Part shown: piece after piece, positions 36,202 to 45,639 of the stretch
Layout of the letters: each line of letters begins with the position of its first letter
How positions within the stretch are numbered: position 1 is the first letter of the stretch
NCBI RefSeq assembly: GCF_021462405.1
Contig: NZ_JAKEDU010000007.1
Location: forward strand, 56,401-120,400
Direction of reading: 5' to 3'
DNA length: 64,000 nucleotides
DNA from: Thermus tengchongensis
GTDB lineage: Bacteria > Deinococcota > Deinococci > Deinococcales > Thermaceae
The notes under the pieces: generated by a model
Database searches by the model: none
What the model was told of the DNA's origin: nothing
What the model saw: the letters and a program-made list of their open reading frames with translations, nothing else
Program-made: the position numbers and the translations under genes

Positions 36202-37932
36202 ATGGCAGGGCTGAGCGCCGAAGTGGAGGCCGAGATCCAGCATCTGGAGGCCATGATCGCCCGCCTCGAGGCGGGGGCGGAAGACCCGGAGGACTTCCGC
36301 GTCTTCCGCCTGAAAAACGGCATCTACGGCATCCGGGGACGGCCCGAGCACCACATGGTGCGCATCAAGCTCCCCGTGGGCCGGGTGAGCCCAGAGGCCC
36401 TAAGGGTTCTGGCAGACGTGGCGGAGCGGTATGCAGAAAACCGGCTGACCCACGTAACCACCCGGCAGGCGGTGCAGCTCCACCACGTGCACCGAAGGGA
36501 CGTACCCCACGTCCTCCGAGCCGTAAACAGGGTGGGCCTCACCACCCGCGAGGCCTGCGGCCACTCCATCCGAGCCATCACCTGCTGCCCGTACGCCGGA
36601 GTTTCCCCTGAGGAGCCCTTTGACGTGACTCCCTACGCCGAGGCCGCCTACCGCTACTTCCTCCGCCACCCCGTGGGGCAGAACCTGCCCCGCAAGTTCA
36701 AGATTGCCTTTGAGGGGTGCGCCACCGACCATGCCCATACCCCCATTCACGACATCGGGGTGGTGGCCGCGGTGGAGGGGGGCAAAAGGGGCTTCCGCCT
36801 TTACGTGGGCGGGGGCTTGGGAGCCGCTCCCATGAGCGCGGAGCTCTTGGAACCCTTTACCCCAGAGGAGGACCTCCTCCCCACCATGCTGGCCATCATC
36901 CGCCTCTTTGACCGCTACGGCAACCGCAAGGTCCTCACCCAGGCCCGGCTTAAGTTCCTGGTGAAGCGGTGGGGCATCGCCGCCTTCCGGGAGGCGGTGC
37001 GGGAGGAAAGGCGGCTGGTTAAGCTCACCGCCAACGGGGAGGACCTGAGGGCCTGGCAACCGCCCCAGGACCCCCCGCTCCCTCCTCTCCCCTCCCCCCC
37101 CAGGAAGCCCTTCAGCTTCGCCCCAGGCTTTGAAGACTGGCGCCGCACCAACCTCTTCCGGCAAAAACAGGAAGGCTTCTACACGGTTTTGGTGCGCCTT
37201 CCCTTGGGGGACATCGCCCCGGAGGGCCTGAGGGCCCTGGCCGACATCGCCGAGACCTACGCCGCCGAGGTAAGGAGCGCCATCAGCCAGAACCTCCTCC
37301 TGCGCTTCGTGCCGGAAGAGGCCCTAGGGGGGCTTTACGAGGCCCTCCTTAAGGCGGGCCTGGCCCACCCCTACGCCCACACCGTGTTGGACATCACCCG
37401 CTGCCCCGGGGCCGACACCTGCAACCTGGCCATCACCCACTCCCGCGGGCTGGCCCAGGCCCTGGAGGCCCAGCTCTCTTCGCTTCCCTTAGTCCACGAC
37501 CCGGGGGTGCGTTCCTTGAGCCTGAAGATCTCCGGGTGCCCCAACTCCTGCGGCCAGCACCACATCGCTGACATCGGCTTCTACGGGGCAAGCCGCAGGA
37601 TGGGGGAACGAGAGGTACCCCACTACGTCCTCCTCCTGGGAGGCCGCACCCGGGAGGGGGAGGCCCGTTTTGGCCAGGTAGTGGCTCGGATTCCTGCCCG
37701 GCGCACTCCTGAGGCGGTGGAAAGGATCCTGAAGCGCTACCAGGAGGAGCGGGAGCAGGGCGAAAGTTTCCAGGCTTATTTGGACCGGGTGGGAGCCGCC
37801 TCCTTCAAGCCCCTTCTCGAGGACCTCCAGACCATTCCTTCCTATGAGGAAGCCCCAGAGTACTACCAGGACCTGGGGGCGGAAGGGGAAACCTTCCGGG
37901 TGCAGCTAGGCCGTGGGGAGTGCGCGGTGTAA
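36202..37932 (+). CDS. Assimilatory sulfite (or nitrite) reductase, siroheme type
   Basis: 576 aa. Two ferredoxin-like half-repeats (GIRGRPEHHMVRIKLPVGRV and TVLVRLPLGDIAPEGLRALA), each followed by a siroheme/Fe-S domain. HVTTRQAVQLHHVHRRDVPH binds siroheme. The [4Fe-4S] ligands are in RCPGADTCNLAITHSRG and KISGCPNSCGQHHIADIGF. It reduces sulfite to sulfide with six electrons, probably from ferredoxin. Neighbours cysH and sat favour sulfite over nitrite. The start at 36202 follows AAGGAGG; the ORF extension to 36109 crosses the promoter. Confidence 0.92.
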   Translation: MAGLSAEVEAEIQHLEAMIARLEAGAEDPEDFRVFRLKNGIYGIRGRPEHHMVRIKLPVGRVSPEALRVLADVAERYAENRLTHVTTRQAVQLHHVHRRDVPHVLRAVNRVGLTTREACGHSIRAITCCPYAGVSPEEPFDVTPYAEAAYRYFLRHPVGQNLPRKFKIAFEGCATDHAHTPIHDIGVVAAVEGGKRGFRLYVGGGLGAAPMSAELLEPFTPEEDLLPTMLAIIRLFDRYGNRKVLTQARLKFLVKRWGIAAFREAVREERRLVKLTANGEDLRAWQPPQDPPLPPLPSPPRKPFSFAPGFEDWRRTNLFRQKQEGFYTVLVRLPLGDIAPEGLRALADIAETYAAEVRSAISQNLLLRFVPEEALGGLYEALLKAGLAHPYAHTVLDITRCPGADTCNLAITHSRGLAQALEAQLSSLPLVHDPGVRSLSLKISGCPNSCGQHHIADIGFYGASRRMGEREVPHYVLLLGGRTREGEARFGQVVARIPARRTPEAVERILKRYQEEREQGESFQAYLDRVGAASFKPLLEDLQTIPSYEEAPEYYQDLGAEGETFRVQLGRGECAV

Positions 37933-37944
37933 GGGAGGTTGGGG

Positions 37945-38703
37945 ATGCGCATCGCCTATGCCGGTCTCAGAAGGAGGGAAGAGTTCAAATCTCTGGCGAC
38001 AAAGCTAGGCTTAATGCCCCTCCTTCTCCCTGTTCAGGCCACGGAAAAGGTATCCGTTCCCGAATACCAGGACCATCTCCGGCGGCTGGGAGAAGGGGTG
38101 GATCTCTTCGTGGCCACCACCGGGATAGGGGTAAGGGAGCTTTTGGAAGGAGGGCGGGTTTTGGAACTAGACCTGAAGGGGAGCCTGGAGAATGCCCTCC
38201 GCTTGGCCCGGGGGACCAAGGCCGCCCGGGTACTCAGGGACCTAGGGCTTGCCCCTCATGGGGTAGGAGACGGAACCACGCCAAGCCTTTTGCCTCTCCT
38301 ACCCCAGGGACCCGGAGTGGCCGCCCTCCAGCTTTACGGCAAGCCCCTACCCCTCCTGGAACAGGCGTTGGAGGACAGGGGCTATGAGGTTCTCCCCCTC
38401 ATGCCTTACCGTCACCTGCCGGACCCTGAGGGGATCCGCCTTCTGGAGGAGACCATTTTGGCCAAAGAGGTGCAAGCGGTAGCCTTTGTAGCCGCCATCC
38501 AGGTGGAGTTCCTGTTTGAGGGAGCCCGGAACCCCTCGGAGTTGAGGAGAACCTTCCAGCACGAGGTAAAGGCTCTGGCCGTGGGCCGGGTTACCGCGGA
38601 TGCCTTAAGGGAGTGGGGGGTGCAGCCCTTCTACGTGGATGAGCAGGAGCGGCTAGGAAGCATGCTCCAGGGCTTCTTACGCCTGTACCGGGAGGGGGCA
38701 TGA
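37945..38703 (+). CDS. hemD: Uroporphyrinogen-III synthase
   Basis: 252 aa, two-domain fold. RIAYAGLRRREEFKSLATKL at the start, DLFVATTGIGVRELLEGGR, VAALQLYGKPLPLLEQALED and AVAFVAAIQVEFLFEGA are the conserved, otherwise weakly motif-bearing stretches of HemD. It closes hydroxymethylbilane to uroporphyrinogen III, the branch point to haem, siroheme and cobalamin. The ATG at 37945 lies 6 nt after GGGAGG. It overlaps sirC by 4 nt. hemC is not in the window. Confidence 0.88.
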   Translation: MRIAYAGLRRREEFKSLATKLGLMPLLLPVQATEKVSVPEYQDHLRRLGEGVDLFVATTGIGVRELLEGGRVLELDLKGSLENALRLARGTKAARVLRDLGLAPHGVGDGTTPSLLPLLPQGPGVAALQLYGKPLPLLEQALEDRGYEVLPLMPYRHLPDPEGIRLLEETILAKEVQAVAFVAAIQVEFLFEGARNPSELRRTFQHEVKALAVGRVTADALREWGVQPFYVDEQERLGSMLQGFLRLYREGA

Positions 38704-39350
38704 CCTACTTTCCCCTCATGCTGAACCTGAGGGGCAGGCCGGTTCTCCTAATCGCCGGCGGCCCGGAGACGGGGGCCAAGCTCCAGGCCCTCTTGGAGGC
38801 CGAGGCCCAGGTCACCGTCCTGGCCCAAGAGGACCATTGGAATCTGGCGGGCTTGGCCAAGGAGGGAAGGATCCGCTGGCTTCCCCGCGGTTATCGGCAA
38901 GGGGACCTCGAGGGCTTCTTCCTGGTGGTAAGCCATCCCCAAGACAAGGGGATCCATCCCCAGGTAAAGGCAGAGGCGGAAAGGCGAAGGGTGTTTTTGG
39001 TGGCGGTGGATGACCCGGAAAACGCCACCGCCATCCTCCCCGCCGTGGTGCGAAGGGGGGAGTTGGTGGTGGCCCTTTCCACCTCTGGGGCTGCCCCTGC
39101 CTTGGCAGTGCGCCTAAAGGAGCGTTTTCTCCGGCTTTTGGGTCCAGAGTACGGGGAACTTGTAGCCTACCTGCGCCACCTTAGGCCACGGATAGCGGAG
39201 ATCCCCTGCTTCGAAGAGCGTAAGCGGCTTTGGTACCGCCTTGTGGATTTGGCCTTAGAGGAACTCGACCTGGATCCGGAAGCCAGCCTGGCCAGGGCCA
39301 AGGAAAAGGTGGAGGAAGTGCTTGCGGAGGTTCAGCCATGGACAAGGTAA
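38700..39350 (+). CDS. Precorrin-2 dehydrogenase (SirC / CysG N-terminal type)
   Basis: 216 aa. TYFPLMLNLRGRPVLLIAGG is the start of a Rossmann domain in which the usual GGG.VA loop reads GGPETGAKL. FLVVSHPQDKGIHPQVKAEA, VAVDDPENATAILPAVVRRG and LVVALSTSGAAPALAVRLKE match Met8/CysG-N. It oxidises precorrin-2 to sirohydrochlorin with NAD. No chelatase domain is apparent at the C-terminus beyond a short helical part, so iron insertion is probably done elsewhere. The product feeds both siroheme and the cobalt chelatase at 60.9 kb. Confidence 0.87.
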   Translation: MTYFPLMLNLRGRPVLLIAGGPETGAKLQALLEAEAQVTVLAQEDHWNLAGLAKEGRIRWLPRGYRQGDLEGFFLVVSHPQDKGIHPQVKAEAERRRVFLVAVDDPENATAILPAVVRRGELVVALSTSGAAPALAVRLKERFLRLLGPEYGELVAYLRHLRPRIAEIPCFEERKRLWYRLVDLALEELDLDPEASLARAKEKVEEVLAEVQPWTR

Positions 39351-40006
39351 CAAGCGCCAAGGCCCTTATCCGGCACGCCCTAGCGGAAGGCCAAAAACCC
39401 TGCTTCACGTGCAGTTTCCAAGCAGAAGACGTGGTGGTGCTCCATCTCCTCTTGGAGGAAAAACCCGAAATCCCCGTCCTCTTCCTGGACACCGGCTACC
39501 ACTTCCCGGAGGTCTACGCCTACCGGGATGCCCTAAAGGAGAAGCTCGGCTTCCAGCTCGTAAACCTCTCCCCAAGCCTTTCTCGAGAGGAGCAGGAACG
39601 CCTCTACGGGAAGCTCTACGAGACCGACCCCACCCGTTGCTGCCAGATCCGCAAGGTGGACCCGCTATTCCGGGCCCTCGAGGACTACGACACCTGGTTC
39701 ACCGGGCTTAGACGGGAGCAGTCCCCCACCCGGGCCGGCCTGCAACCGGTGGAGGAGGCCCGCCTTCCCAGCGGCCACCGCCTGCGCAAGGTCAGCCCCC
39801 TCTACGACTGGACCCTGAAGGAGGTCTTCGCCTACCTGGCGGTGGCGGAAATCCCCCACCTCCCCCTTTACGACGAGGGCTATCTCTCCATCGGCTGCGC
39901 CCCCTGCACGCAAAAGCCCCTGAACCCCGAGGACCCCCGCTCCGGCCGCTGGGCGGGCAAGGGCAAGCTGGAGTGCGGCATCCACCTGCACGGAAAGGAG
40001 GGGTAG
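39338..40006 (+). CDS. cysH: APS/PAPS reductase
   Basis: 222 aa. Reduces adenylyl sulfate (or PAPS) to sulfite. CSFQAEDVVVLHLLLEEKPE is the nucleotide loop and FLDTGYHFPEVYAYRDAL follows. The cysteines C101-C102 (TRCCQIRK) and C187-X2-C190 (IGCAPC) form the four-Cys [4Fe-4S] signature, and KLECGIHLH carries the catalytic Cys. This pattern and the absence of an APS kinase gene favour APS as substrate. The start at 39338 overlaps the end of the sirC-like gene by 13 nt, and its TAG touches the next ATG. Confidence 0.93.
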   Translation: MDKVTSAKALIRHALAEGQKPCFTCSFQAEDVVVLHLLLEEKPEIPVLFLDTGYHFPEVYAYRDALKEKLGFQLVNLSPSLSREEQERLYGKLYETDPTRCCQIRKVDPLFRALEDYDTWFTGLRREQSPTRAGLQPVEEARLPSGHRLRKVSPLYDWTLKEVFAYLAVAEIPHLPLYDEGYLSIGCAPCTQKPLNPEDPRSGRWAGKGKLECGIHLHGKEG

Positions 40007-40750
40007 ATGATGGTCTTTTTCCTGGGTTTCCTCATCGCCTTGGCGATCGGGGTCACCGGGGTGGGGGCCGGTACCCTGACTGCGCCCCTTCTCATCCTGG
40101 CCCTGGGTCTGTCTCCGGAGGTAGCAGTGGGCACCGCCTTGTTGTTCGGTTTTCTCGTAAAGGTCCCCGCCGGGCTGGTCTACCTCTGGCGGGGCCAGGT
40201 CTCGGCAAGGGCCCTCGGCCTTCTTCTTCTGGGAGGACTTCCTGGTGTGCTTCTGGGGAGCCTGCTCCTGGTCCGCCTCAAGGAGGCCAGGGATATGGTT
40301 CTCTTCCTGGTGGGGCTCACCGTGGCCCTTTCAGCAGGACTCAGCCTTTACCGCACCTTCCGCGGTCTCCAGGTAAGCCAGGAGAAGCCCCGCCTTTTGC
40401 CGTTAGGAGGCTTCGGCATTGGCCTCGAGGTGGGGTTCTCCTCCGCCGGGGCCGGGGCCCTGGGCACCCTCCTTCTCCTCCACGCCACCCGCCTTCCCCC
40501 CCAACGGGTGGTGGGGACGGATATCCTCTTCGGTCTAGCCCTAGCCCTTCTGGGGGGCGGGGTACACCTGTACTTCGGCCAGGTGGAACCCAGCCTCCTC
40601 CTCCTACTGAGCGTCGGTGGGGTGCTAGGCGCCGCCCTAGGTGCCCTTTTGGCCACCCGGGTACCCACGAAGCCTTTACGGTTGGCGCTATACCTGTGGC
40701 TTCTCTTCATCGGGGTACAGCTGGTCTACCGGGGGGTAGCCCATGGGTAA
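40007..40750 (+). CDS. TauE/SafE-family membrane permease, probable sulfite exporter
   Basis: 247 aa integral membrane protein with about seven to eight hydrophobic segments. GVTGVGAGTLTAPLLILALG and LLLLGGLPGVLLGSLLLVRL belong to the first half-repeat. FGIGLEVGFSSAGAGALGTL and VVGTDILFGLALALLG belong to the second. Members export sulfite, sulfoacetate or other small anions. Its position between cysH and cobA in a sulfate-reduction operon fits protection against sulfite. It starts immediately at the cysH stop and overlaps cobA by 8 nt. Confidence 0.87.
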   Translation: MMVFFLGFLIALAIGVTGVGAGTLTAPLLILALGLSPEVAVGTALLFGFLVKVPAGLVYLWRGQVSARALGLLLLGGLPGVLLGSLLLVRLKEARDMVLFLVGLTVALSAGLSLYRTFRGLQVSQEKPRLLPLGGFGIGLEVGFSSAGAGALGTLLLLHATRLPPQRVVGTDILFGLALALLGGGVHLYFGQVEPSLLLLLSVGGVLGAALGALLATRVPTKPLRLALYLWLLFIGVQLVYRGVAHG

Positions 40751-41465
40751 GGTCTTCCTGGTAGGAGCGGGCCCTGGGGACCCTGAGCTCCTTACCCTCA
40801 AGGCCTACCAGCTTCTAAGGGAAGCCCCGGTGGTCCTCCACGACCGGCTGGTGGACGAGAGGATCCTCTCCCTGGCCCCGGGGAGGAAGGTCTACGTGGG
40901 GAAGGAAGAGGGAGAAAGCGTCAAGCAGGAGGAGATCCACCGCCTCCTCCTTGCCTACGCCCGCGCCTACCCCTTCGTGGTGCGCCTCAAGGGGGGGGAT
41001 CCCTTCGTCTTCGGCCGGGGCGGGGAGGAGCTCCTCTTCCTCCTGGCCCACGGCATCCCTGTGGAGGTGGTCCCCGGGGTGACGAGCCCCCTCGCCTTGG
41101 GGCTTCCCCTCACCCATCGGGGCCTGAGCCCGGGGTTCGCCGTGGTCTCGGGGGTCTTGGAAGGAGGGGGCTACCCGGACCTTAAGCCCTTTGCCCAGGT
41201 TCCCACCCTGGTGGTCCTCATGGGGGTAAAGCGGCGGACCTGGTTGGCCAAGGAGCTGATCCGGCTGGGGAGGAGGCCGGAGGAGCCCGCCCTCTTCGTG
41301 GAACGGGCCACCACCCCCAAGGAGCGGCGGGTGCGGACCACCCTGGGGGCGGTGGCGGAGGGCGAGGTGCAGGTCTGCCCTCCAGCGGTCTGGGTGGTGG
41401 GGGAGGTGGTGCGGGCCTTTGGCACGACGGGGAACAGGTTGGAGAGGTTGGCCGCGGAGGTCTAG
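40743..41465 (+). CDS. cobA: Uroporphyrinogen-III C-methyltransferase (SUMT)
   Basis: 240 aa. Adds two methyls from SAM to uroporphyrinogen III, giving precorrin-2. VFLVGAGPGDPELLTLKAYQ, DRLVDERILSLAPGRKVYVG, RLKGGDPFVFGRGGEELLFL and VPGVTSPLALGLPLTHRG are canonical and complete. This copy belongs to the sulfate/siroheme operon. A second, more divergent SUMT lies at 62.9 kb. It ends directly before sat. Confidence 0.93.
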   Translation: MGKVFLVGAGPGDPELLTLKAYQLLREAPVVLHDRLVDERILSLAPGRKVYVGKEEGESVKQEEIHRLLLAYARAYPFVVRLKGGDPFVFGRGGEELLFLLAHGIPVEVVPGVTSPLALGLPLTHRGLSPGFAVVSGVLEGGGYPDLKPFAQVPTLVVLMGVKRRTWLAKELIRLGRRPEEPALFVERATTPKERRVRTTLGAVAEGEVQVCPPAVWVVGEVVRAFGTTGNRLERLAAEV

Positions 41466-42518
41466 ATGACGGACGCCCTACCCCAGGTGGAGATCGGCGA
41501 GGACGAGCGGCTGGACTTGGAGAACCTGGCCACAGGGGCCTTCCACCCCCTGCGGGGGTTCATGACCCGGGAAGAGGCCCTCTCGGTGGCGGAGGCCATG
41601 CGCCTGCCCTCGGGAGAGGTATGGACGATCCCCATCCTGCTCCAGCTCCCGGAGAAACCCCGGGTGGGCCGGGGGGACCAGGTGGTCTTGGTCCACCGGG
41701 GGGAAAAGGTGGCCCTGCTCCAGGTGGAGGAAGCCTACGCCCTGGACCTCGAGGCCCTGGCCCGGGCCGTCTTCGGCACGGAAAGCCCCGCCCACCCCGG
41801 GGTGCGGAGGCTCTTGGCCAAAGGGCCCTATGCCCTGGGGGGCAGGGTGGAGGTCCTCAGGTGGCGGCCTCGAGGGCCTCTGGAAAAGACCCCGGAGGAG
41901 GTGCGGGGGTTCTTCCAGGAGCGGGGCTGGCGGAAGGTGGTGGCCTTCCAGACCCGCAACGCCCCCCACCGGGCCCACGAGTACCTAATCCGCCTGGGGT
42001 TGGAGATGGCCGACGGGGTTCTGGTCCACCCCATCCTGGGGGCCAAAAAGGAGGACGACTTCCCCACCGAGGTCATCGTGAAGGCTTACCAAGCCCTCAT
42101 CGAGGGATTCTTACCCCAGGACCGGGTGGTCCTCTTCGGCCTCGCCACCCCCATGCGTTACGCGGGTCCCAAGGAAGCAGTCTTCCACGCCCTGGTGCGC
42201 AGGAACTTCGGGGCCACCCACTTCTTGGTGGGCCGGGACCACGCGGGGGTGGGGGATTTCTACGACCCCTACGCCGCCCACCGCATCTTCGACCAGCTCC
42301 CGCCTCTGGGCATAGAGGTCCTGCGCGTGGGAGCGGTCTTCTTCTGCCCCCTCTGCGGGGGGATGGCCTCGGAAAAGACCTGCCCCGAGGGGCACCGGGA
42401 GAAGCGGCTAAGCGTCAGCATGACCCAGGTGCGGGCCCTCTTGCGGGAGGGCCGGGCCCCGCCCCCCGAGCTGGTGCGCCCCGAGCTCGTGCCCATCCTG
42501 CGGGAAGGGGTCCGGTAG
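41466..42518 (+). CDS. sat: ATP sulfurylase
   Basis: 350 aa. Forms adenylyl sulfate from ATP and sulfate. [20 protein letters not shown] is the QXRN/HXXH site and [20 protein letters not shown] the second motif. [17 protein letters not shown] is a C-X2-C-X8-C-X3-H zinc site also known in the T. thermophilus enzyme. No APS kinase domain is fused. It is the last gene of the operon; the following 114 bp separate it from the convergent oxidoreductase gene and contain only a weak hairpin. Confidence 0.95.
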   Translation: MTDALPQVEIGEDERLDLENLATGAFHPLRGFMTREEALSVAEAMRLPSGEVWTIPILLQLPEKPRVGRGDQVVLVHRGEKVALLQVEEAYALDLEALARAVFGTESPAHPGVRRLLAKGPYALGGRVEVLRWRPRGPLEKTPEEVRGFFQERGWRKVVAFQTRNAPHRAHEYLIRLGLEMADGVLVHPILGAKKEDDFPTEVIVKAYQALIEGFLPQDRVVLFGLATPMRYAGPKEAVFHALVRRNFGATHFLVGRDHAGVGDFYDPYAAHRIFDQLPPLGIEVLRVGAVFFCPLCGGMASEKTCPEGHREKRLSVSMTQVRALLREGRAPPPELVRPELVPILREGVR

Positions 42519-42632
42519 CGTCCCACCCTTCTCAGGCCAGGATATGCCCCCAGGGTTCCCATCTGGGGCGCGAAGCCGCGGGAAGGCCAAGGCCCCCCGC
42601 CGATGCCCTCTCCCCGCTGGCCGCGCGAGCCC

Positions 42633-43664
42633 CTAGGAGGGGGCCAGGGCCTTTTGCACCCGGGGAAGCACCTCCGCCCCCAAAAGTTCGATGGCCCGGA
42701 GCACCTTGCGGTGGGGCAGGGTGCCCACGGTGAGCTGCAGGAGAAGCCTTTCGGGCTGGAAGAGCTCTTGCCAGTAGAGGGCCTTCTCCGCCACCCGCTC
42801 GGGGTCGCCGATGAAGTCCGCCCCTCCCAGACCCCGGGAGCGGGCGAAGTGGTCGGGGGCCAGGGGCCGCCAGCCCCGCTCCCGGCCGATGCGGTTCATC
42901 ACCTGCAAGAAGGCGGGGGTGGCCAGGCGCAGGGCCTCCCCGTCGTCCTCCGCCAGGAAGCCGTGGGCCGCCAGGGCCAGGCGCGGGGTGTGGCCGTGGG
43001 CCCGGGCCGTCTCCCGGTAGAGCTGGGCGAAGGGCACGAACCGCCGGGGATCCCCCCCGATGATGGCCAGGACCAGGGGCAGGCCCAGCCGCCCCGCCCG
43101 CACCGCCGACTCCGGGGTGCCCCCCGCGGCCACCCAGACGGGCAGGGGGTCCTGCAGGGGCCGGGGGTAGACCCCGAGGCCGGGGATGGGCCGGGTGAAC
43201 CGTCCTCCGGGCCAGTCCACCCGCTCCCCCCGGCGAAGCTTGAGGAGGAGGGCAAGCTTCTCCTCGAAGAGGGCCTCGTAGTCCTCAAGGCGGTAGCCGA
43301 AGAGGGGGAAGGACTCGGTGAAAGAACCCCGCCCCACCCAAAGCTCCGCCCGCCCCCCCGAGAGGAGGTCCAGGGTGGCGAACTGCTGGAAGACCCGGAT
43401 GGGGTCCTCGGAGCCCAGGACCACCACGGCGCTGGCCAGGCGGATCCTCCGGGTGCGGGCGGCCAAGGCGGCGAGGACCACCGCCGGAGCCGAAACCACA
43501 TACTCCTCCCGGTGGTGCTCCCCCACGGCATAGACCGCAAGCCCCGCCTGGTCCGCCAGCTCCGCCTCCTGCAAAAGCCGCTCCAGCCGCTCCTGGGGGG
43601 TGGGGGGACGGCCGAGCTCGGGGTCCAGGGTGCGCTCGCCGAAGGTGTAGAGGCCAATCTCCAT
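42633..43664 (-). CDS. LLM-class (luciferase-like) flavin-dependent oxidoreductase
   Basis: 343 aa TIM barrel binding FMN or F420. [17 protein letters not shown] at the start, [60 protein letters not shown] and [20 protein letters not shown] are typical of the alkanal monooxygenase-like group. The substrate cannot be told. It follows cobB by 29 nt in the protoglobin-cobB cluster, with a 12-bp palindrome in the gap. Confidence 0.85.
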   Translation of the reverse strand: MEIGLYTFGERTLDPELGRPPTPQERLERLLQEAELADQAGLAVYAVGEHHREEYVVSAPAVVLAALAARTRRIRLASAVVVLGSEDPIRVFQQFATLDLLSGGRAELWVGRGSFTESFPLFGYRLEDYEALFEEKLALLLKLRRGERVDWPGGRFTRPIPGLGVYPRPLQDPLPVWVAAGGTPESAVRAGRLGLPLVLAIIGGDPRRFVPFAQLYRETARAHGHTPRLALAAHGFLAEDDGEALRLATPAFLQVMNRIGRERGWRPLAPDHFARSRGLGGADFIGDPERVAEKALYWQELFQPERLLLQLTVGTLPHRKVLRAIELLGAEVLPRVQKALAPS

Positions 43665-43678
43665 GTGGCTTAAGTTAG

Positions 43679-43690
43679 CAAAGCGCTTTG
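43679..43690. promoter_or_regulatory. 12-bp perfect palindrome CAAAGCGCTTTG, possible operator
   Basis: Lies in the 29-nt gap between the cobB stop and the LLM oxidoreductase ATG. The AAAGCGCTTT core resembles LacI-family operators. A palindrome this AT-rich stands out in this very GC-rich DNA. Confidence 0.4.
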
Positions 43691-43693
43691 TTT

Positions 43694-45022
43694 TTAAAAG
43701 TTCTCGGGCGCACTTTCCGCCAGGGCCAGGAAGCGCTCCACCCCCACCCTCCGGGCGGGCAGGTAGAGGTGGACGAAGCTGGCCAGGATCCGACCGTCCG
43801 TGTACCCCTCCACCTCCTCTCCCCCCACCCGCCGCCAGGCGGGGCTGGGGGAGGACCCCATCCGGGCGTAGTGGAACTCGTGCCCTTTGAAGGCCTCCCC
43901 CCTTCGGGCCAGGGGGTTATCCCTCAGGGCTTCCACCTCCCGATAGCCTAGGACAGGCCTTTCCGCCATGCGGGCCTCCCCGGGTACCAGGCCCACCATG
44001 GGGAAGAAGTCCTCTCCGGCCCAAAGCCCTTGGGAGAGGTACATGTACCCCCCGCACTCGGCCACCACGGGGCCTGGGAAGAGGCGCACGGCCTCCCGCA
44101 TGGCCCGGTTTGCCGAGAGTTCCCGGGCGAAGAGCTCCGGGTAGCCGCCCCCCAGGAGGAGGGCCTGGGCCTCGGGGAGGGCTTCGTCCTCCAAGGGGCT
44201 AAAGGGGATGAGCTCCGCCCCCAAAGCCTCCAGGAGCTCCAAGGCCTCGGGGTAGTAGAAGCGGAAGGCCTGGTCCCAGGCGTAGGCCACCCGGACCCGA
44301 GGGGGGCGCCTTTCCGGCAGGAAAGGGGGGGCCTCGGACAAGGGGGAAGCGGCCTGGGCCAGGCGCAAGACCCCATCTAAGTCCACCCGGAAGGCCTGGC
44401 GCAGGGCGGCCAGGGGTGGGCGCACCTCCCCGGCCAGCACCAAACCCAAATGGCGCTCCGGGATTTCCAGGGTGGGATCTTGGGGAAGCCAACCCAGAAG
44501 GGGCAGGCCCACCTGGGCCAGCGCCTCCTGGAGAAGGGCCGCATGCCGCTCCGAACCCACCCGGTTGGCGAAGACCCCCACCACCTGGACCCCAGGGTCA
44601 AAGCTTCGGAAGCCCTGCACCAGGGGAGCGATGGAGCCCGCCATGCCGGAGGCATCCACCACCAAGGCCACGGGGGCCTCGAGGAGCCTGGCCACCTGGG
44701 CGGTGGAGCCCACCCGGCCCAGGGGGTCCTTGCCGTCAAACAGGCCCATCACCCCCTCCACCAGGGCCAGGTCCGCCCCCCGGGCCCCGTGCTGGAAGAG
44801 GGAGAGGAGGCCCTCTTGATCCAGGAAAAAACCATCCAGGTTGTAGACCCTTCGCCCGGAGGCCGCCTCGAGGTGGGTGGGGTCCACGTAGTCCGGCCCC
44901 ACCTTGAAGGGCTGCACCCTAAGGCCCCGTTCCCCAAGGGCCAGGAGGAGGGCCAGGGCGAGGGTGGTCTTCCCCGCCCCCGAATGGGGGGCGGCCAGGA
45001 CCAGCCGGGGAATCCGCCGCAT
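43694..45022 (-). CDS. cobB: Cobyrinate a,c-diamide synthase
   Basis: 442 aa (CobB/CbiA). Amidates the a and c side chains using glutamine and [23 protein letters not shown] is the P-loop and [17 protein letters not shown] with [16 protein letters not shown] the nucleotide motifs. The glutaminase half has [20 protein letters not shown] and [16 protein letters not shown] with the catalytic Cys. A late [10 protein letters not shown] completes it. It is away from the main cbi operon, 4 nt after the protoglobin gene on the minus strand, so these two are co-transcribed. Confidence 0.94.
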   Translation of the reverse strand: MRRIPRLVLAAPHSGAGKTTLALALLLALGERGLRVQPFKVGPDYVDPTHLEAASGRRVYNLDGFFLDQEGLLSLFQHGARGADLALVEGVMGLFDGKDPLGRVGSTAQVARLLEAPVALVVDASGMAGSIAPLVQGFRSFDPGVQVVGVFANRVGSERHAALLQEALAQVGLPLLGWLPQDPTLEIPERHLGLVLAGEVRPPLAALRQAFRVDLDGVLRLAQAASPLSEAPPFLPERRPPRVRVAYAWDQAFRFYYPEALELLEALGAELIPFSPLEDEALPEAQALLLGGGYPELFARELSANRAMREAVRLFPGPVVAECGGYMYLSQGLWAGEDFFPMVGLVPGEARMAERPVLGYREVEALRDNPLARRGEAFKGHEFHYARMGSSPSPAWRRVGGEEVEGYTDGRILASFVHLYLPARRVGVERFLALAESAPENF

Positions 45023-45026
45023 GGCC

Positions 45027-45626
45027 TTAGCCGGGGGAGAGGCTTCTGAGGAGGCGGGCCGCCTCCTGCTGGGCCCGCCTGAGGAACGCCCCCACCTCCA
45101 TCCCTTCCGCCTGGGCCAGGGCCTCGAGGTAGGCGTGGAGGTAGCTTTCGGAGATCAAGGCCATGACGGTGAAGCCCAGCCTCCGCCAGGCATCCGCCAG
45201 GGCCTGGGCCTCATCCTTGGGGAGGTGTTCCCGGGCCAGGCGGCTTGCGGTTTCCACCACCCAGTTCCACATGGCGGCCATCATGGCGTTGGTGACCCCC
45301 CGGCGCACATGCACCAGGCCCACCAGGGTCTGCCAGGCGAAGTACTGGCCGTTGAAGGGACCCTCCACCGTGCGCAGGTACCAGTCCCTCAGGGTCTTTT
45401 CCCGGGCGGGCCTCTCCCCTTCCCGGAAGACGGCCCGGGTGGCGGGGTGGGCGAAGAGGGTGTCGTAGAAACCCTGAACCAGGCTGTCCACCCAGGCCTT
45501 CATGGCCTCCCGGTGCCGGGCGAAGATCCTGGCATCCTCCAGGGGGCGGAAGCGGGCCTGGGGAGGAAGCTGGGACCAGAACTCCTGGGCCAGAGCGTAG
45601 AAGCGGCCGAGGCTTTTGTCGGTCAT
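45027..45626 (-). CDS. Protoglobin-domain haem protein
   Basis: 199 aa. REAMKAWVDSLVQGFYDTLF, EKTLRDWYLRTVEGPFN and the proximal-His region VGLVHVRRGVTNAMMAAMWN match single-domain protoglobins of the globin-coupled-sensor lineage. The invariant His is in LVHVRRGV. No output domain follows, so it is an O2/NO-binding globin or a stand-alone sensor. The start at 45626 (MTDKSLG) is chosen because TAACAT ends 7 nt upstream, making a leaderless mRNA; ATG at 45635 lies within that box. It is divergent from phoA and co-directional with cobB. Confidence 0.8.
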   Translation of the reverse strand: MTDKSLGRFYALAQEFWSQLPPQARFRPLEDARIFARHREAMKAWVDSLVQGFYDTLFAHPATRAVFREGERPAREKTLRDWYLRTVEGPFNGQYFAWQTLVGLVHVRRGVTNAMMAAMWNWVVETASRLAREHLPKDEAQALADAWRRLGFTVMALISESYLHAYLEALAQAEGMEVGAFLRRAQQEAARLLRSLSPG

Positions 45627-45633
45627 GGGTACC

Positions 45634-45639
45634 ATGTTA
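45634..45639 (-). promoter_or_regulatory. -10 box TAACAT for the protoglobin-cobB operon
   Basis: On the minus strand TAACAT ends 7 nt before the ATG at 45626. The same hexamer precedes the cobalamin aminotransferase gene at 48160, also at leaderless spacing. Confidence 0.5.

Noticed and set aside
42519..42632. Gap between sat and the LLM gene as another diverged copy of the ~106-bp repeat
   Set aside because: Only TCTGGGGCGCGAAGCCGCGGG is reminiscent of the hairpin; the ends and the first stem cannot be found, so chance similarity in GC-rich DNA is as likely.
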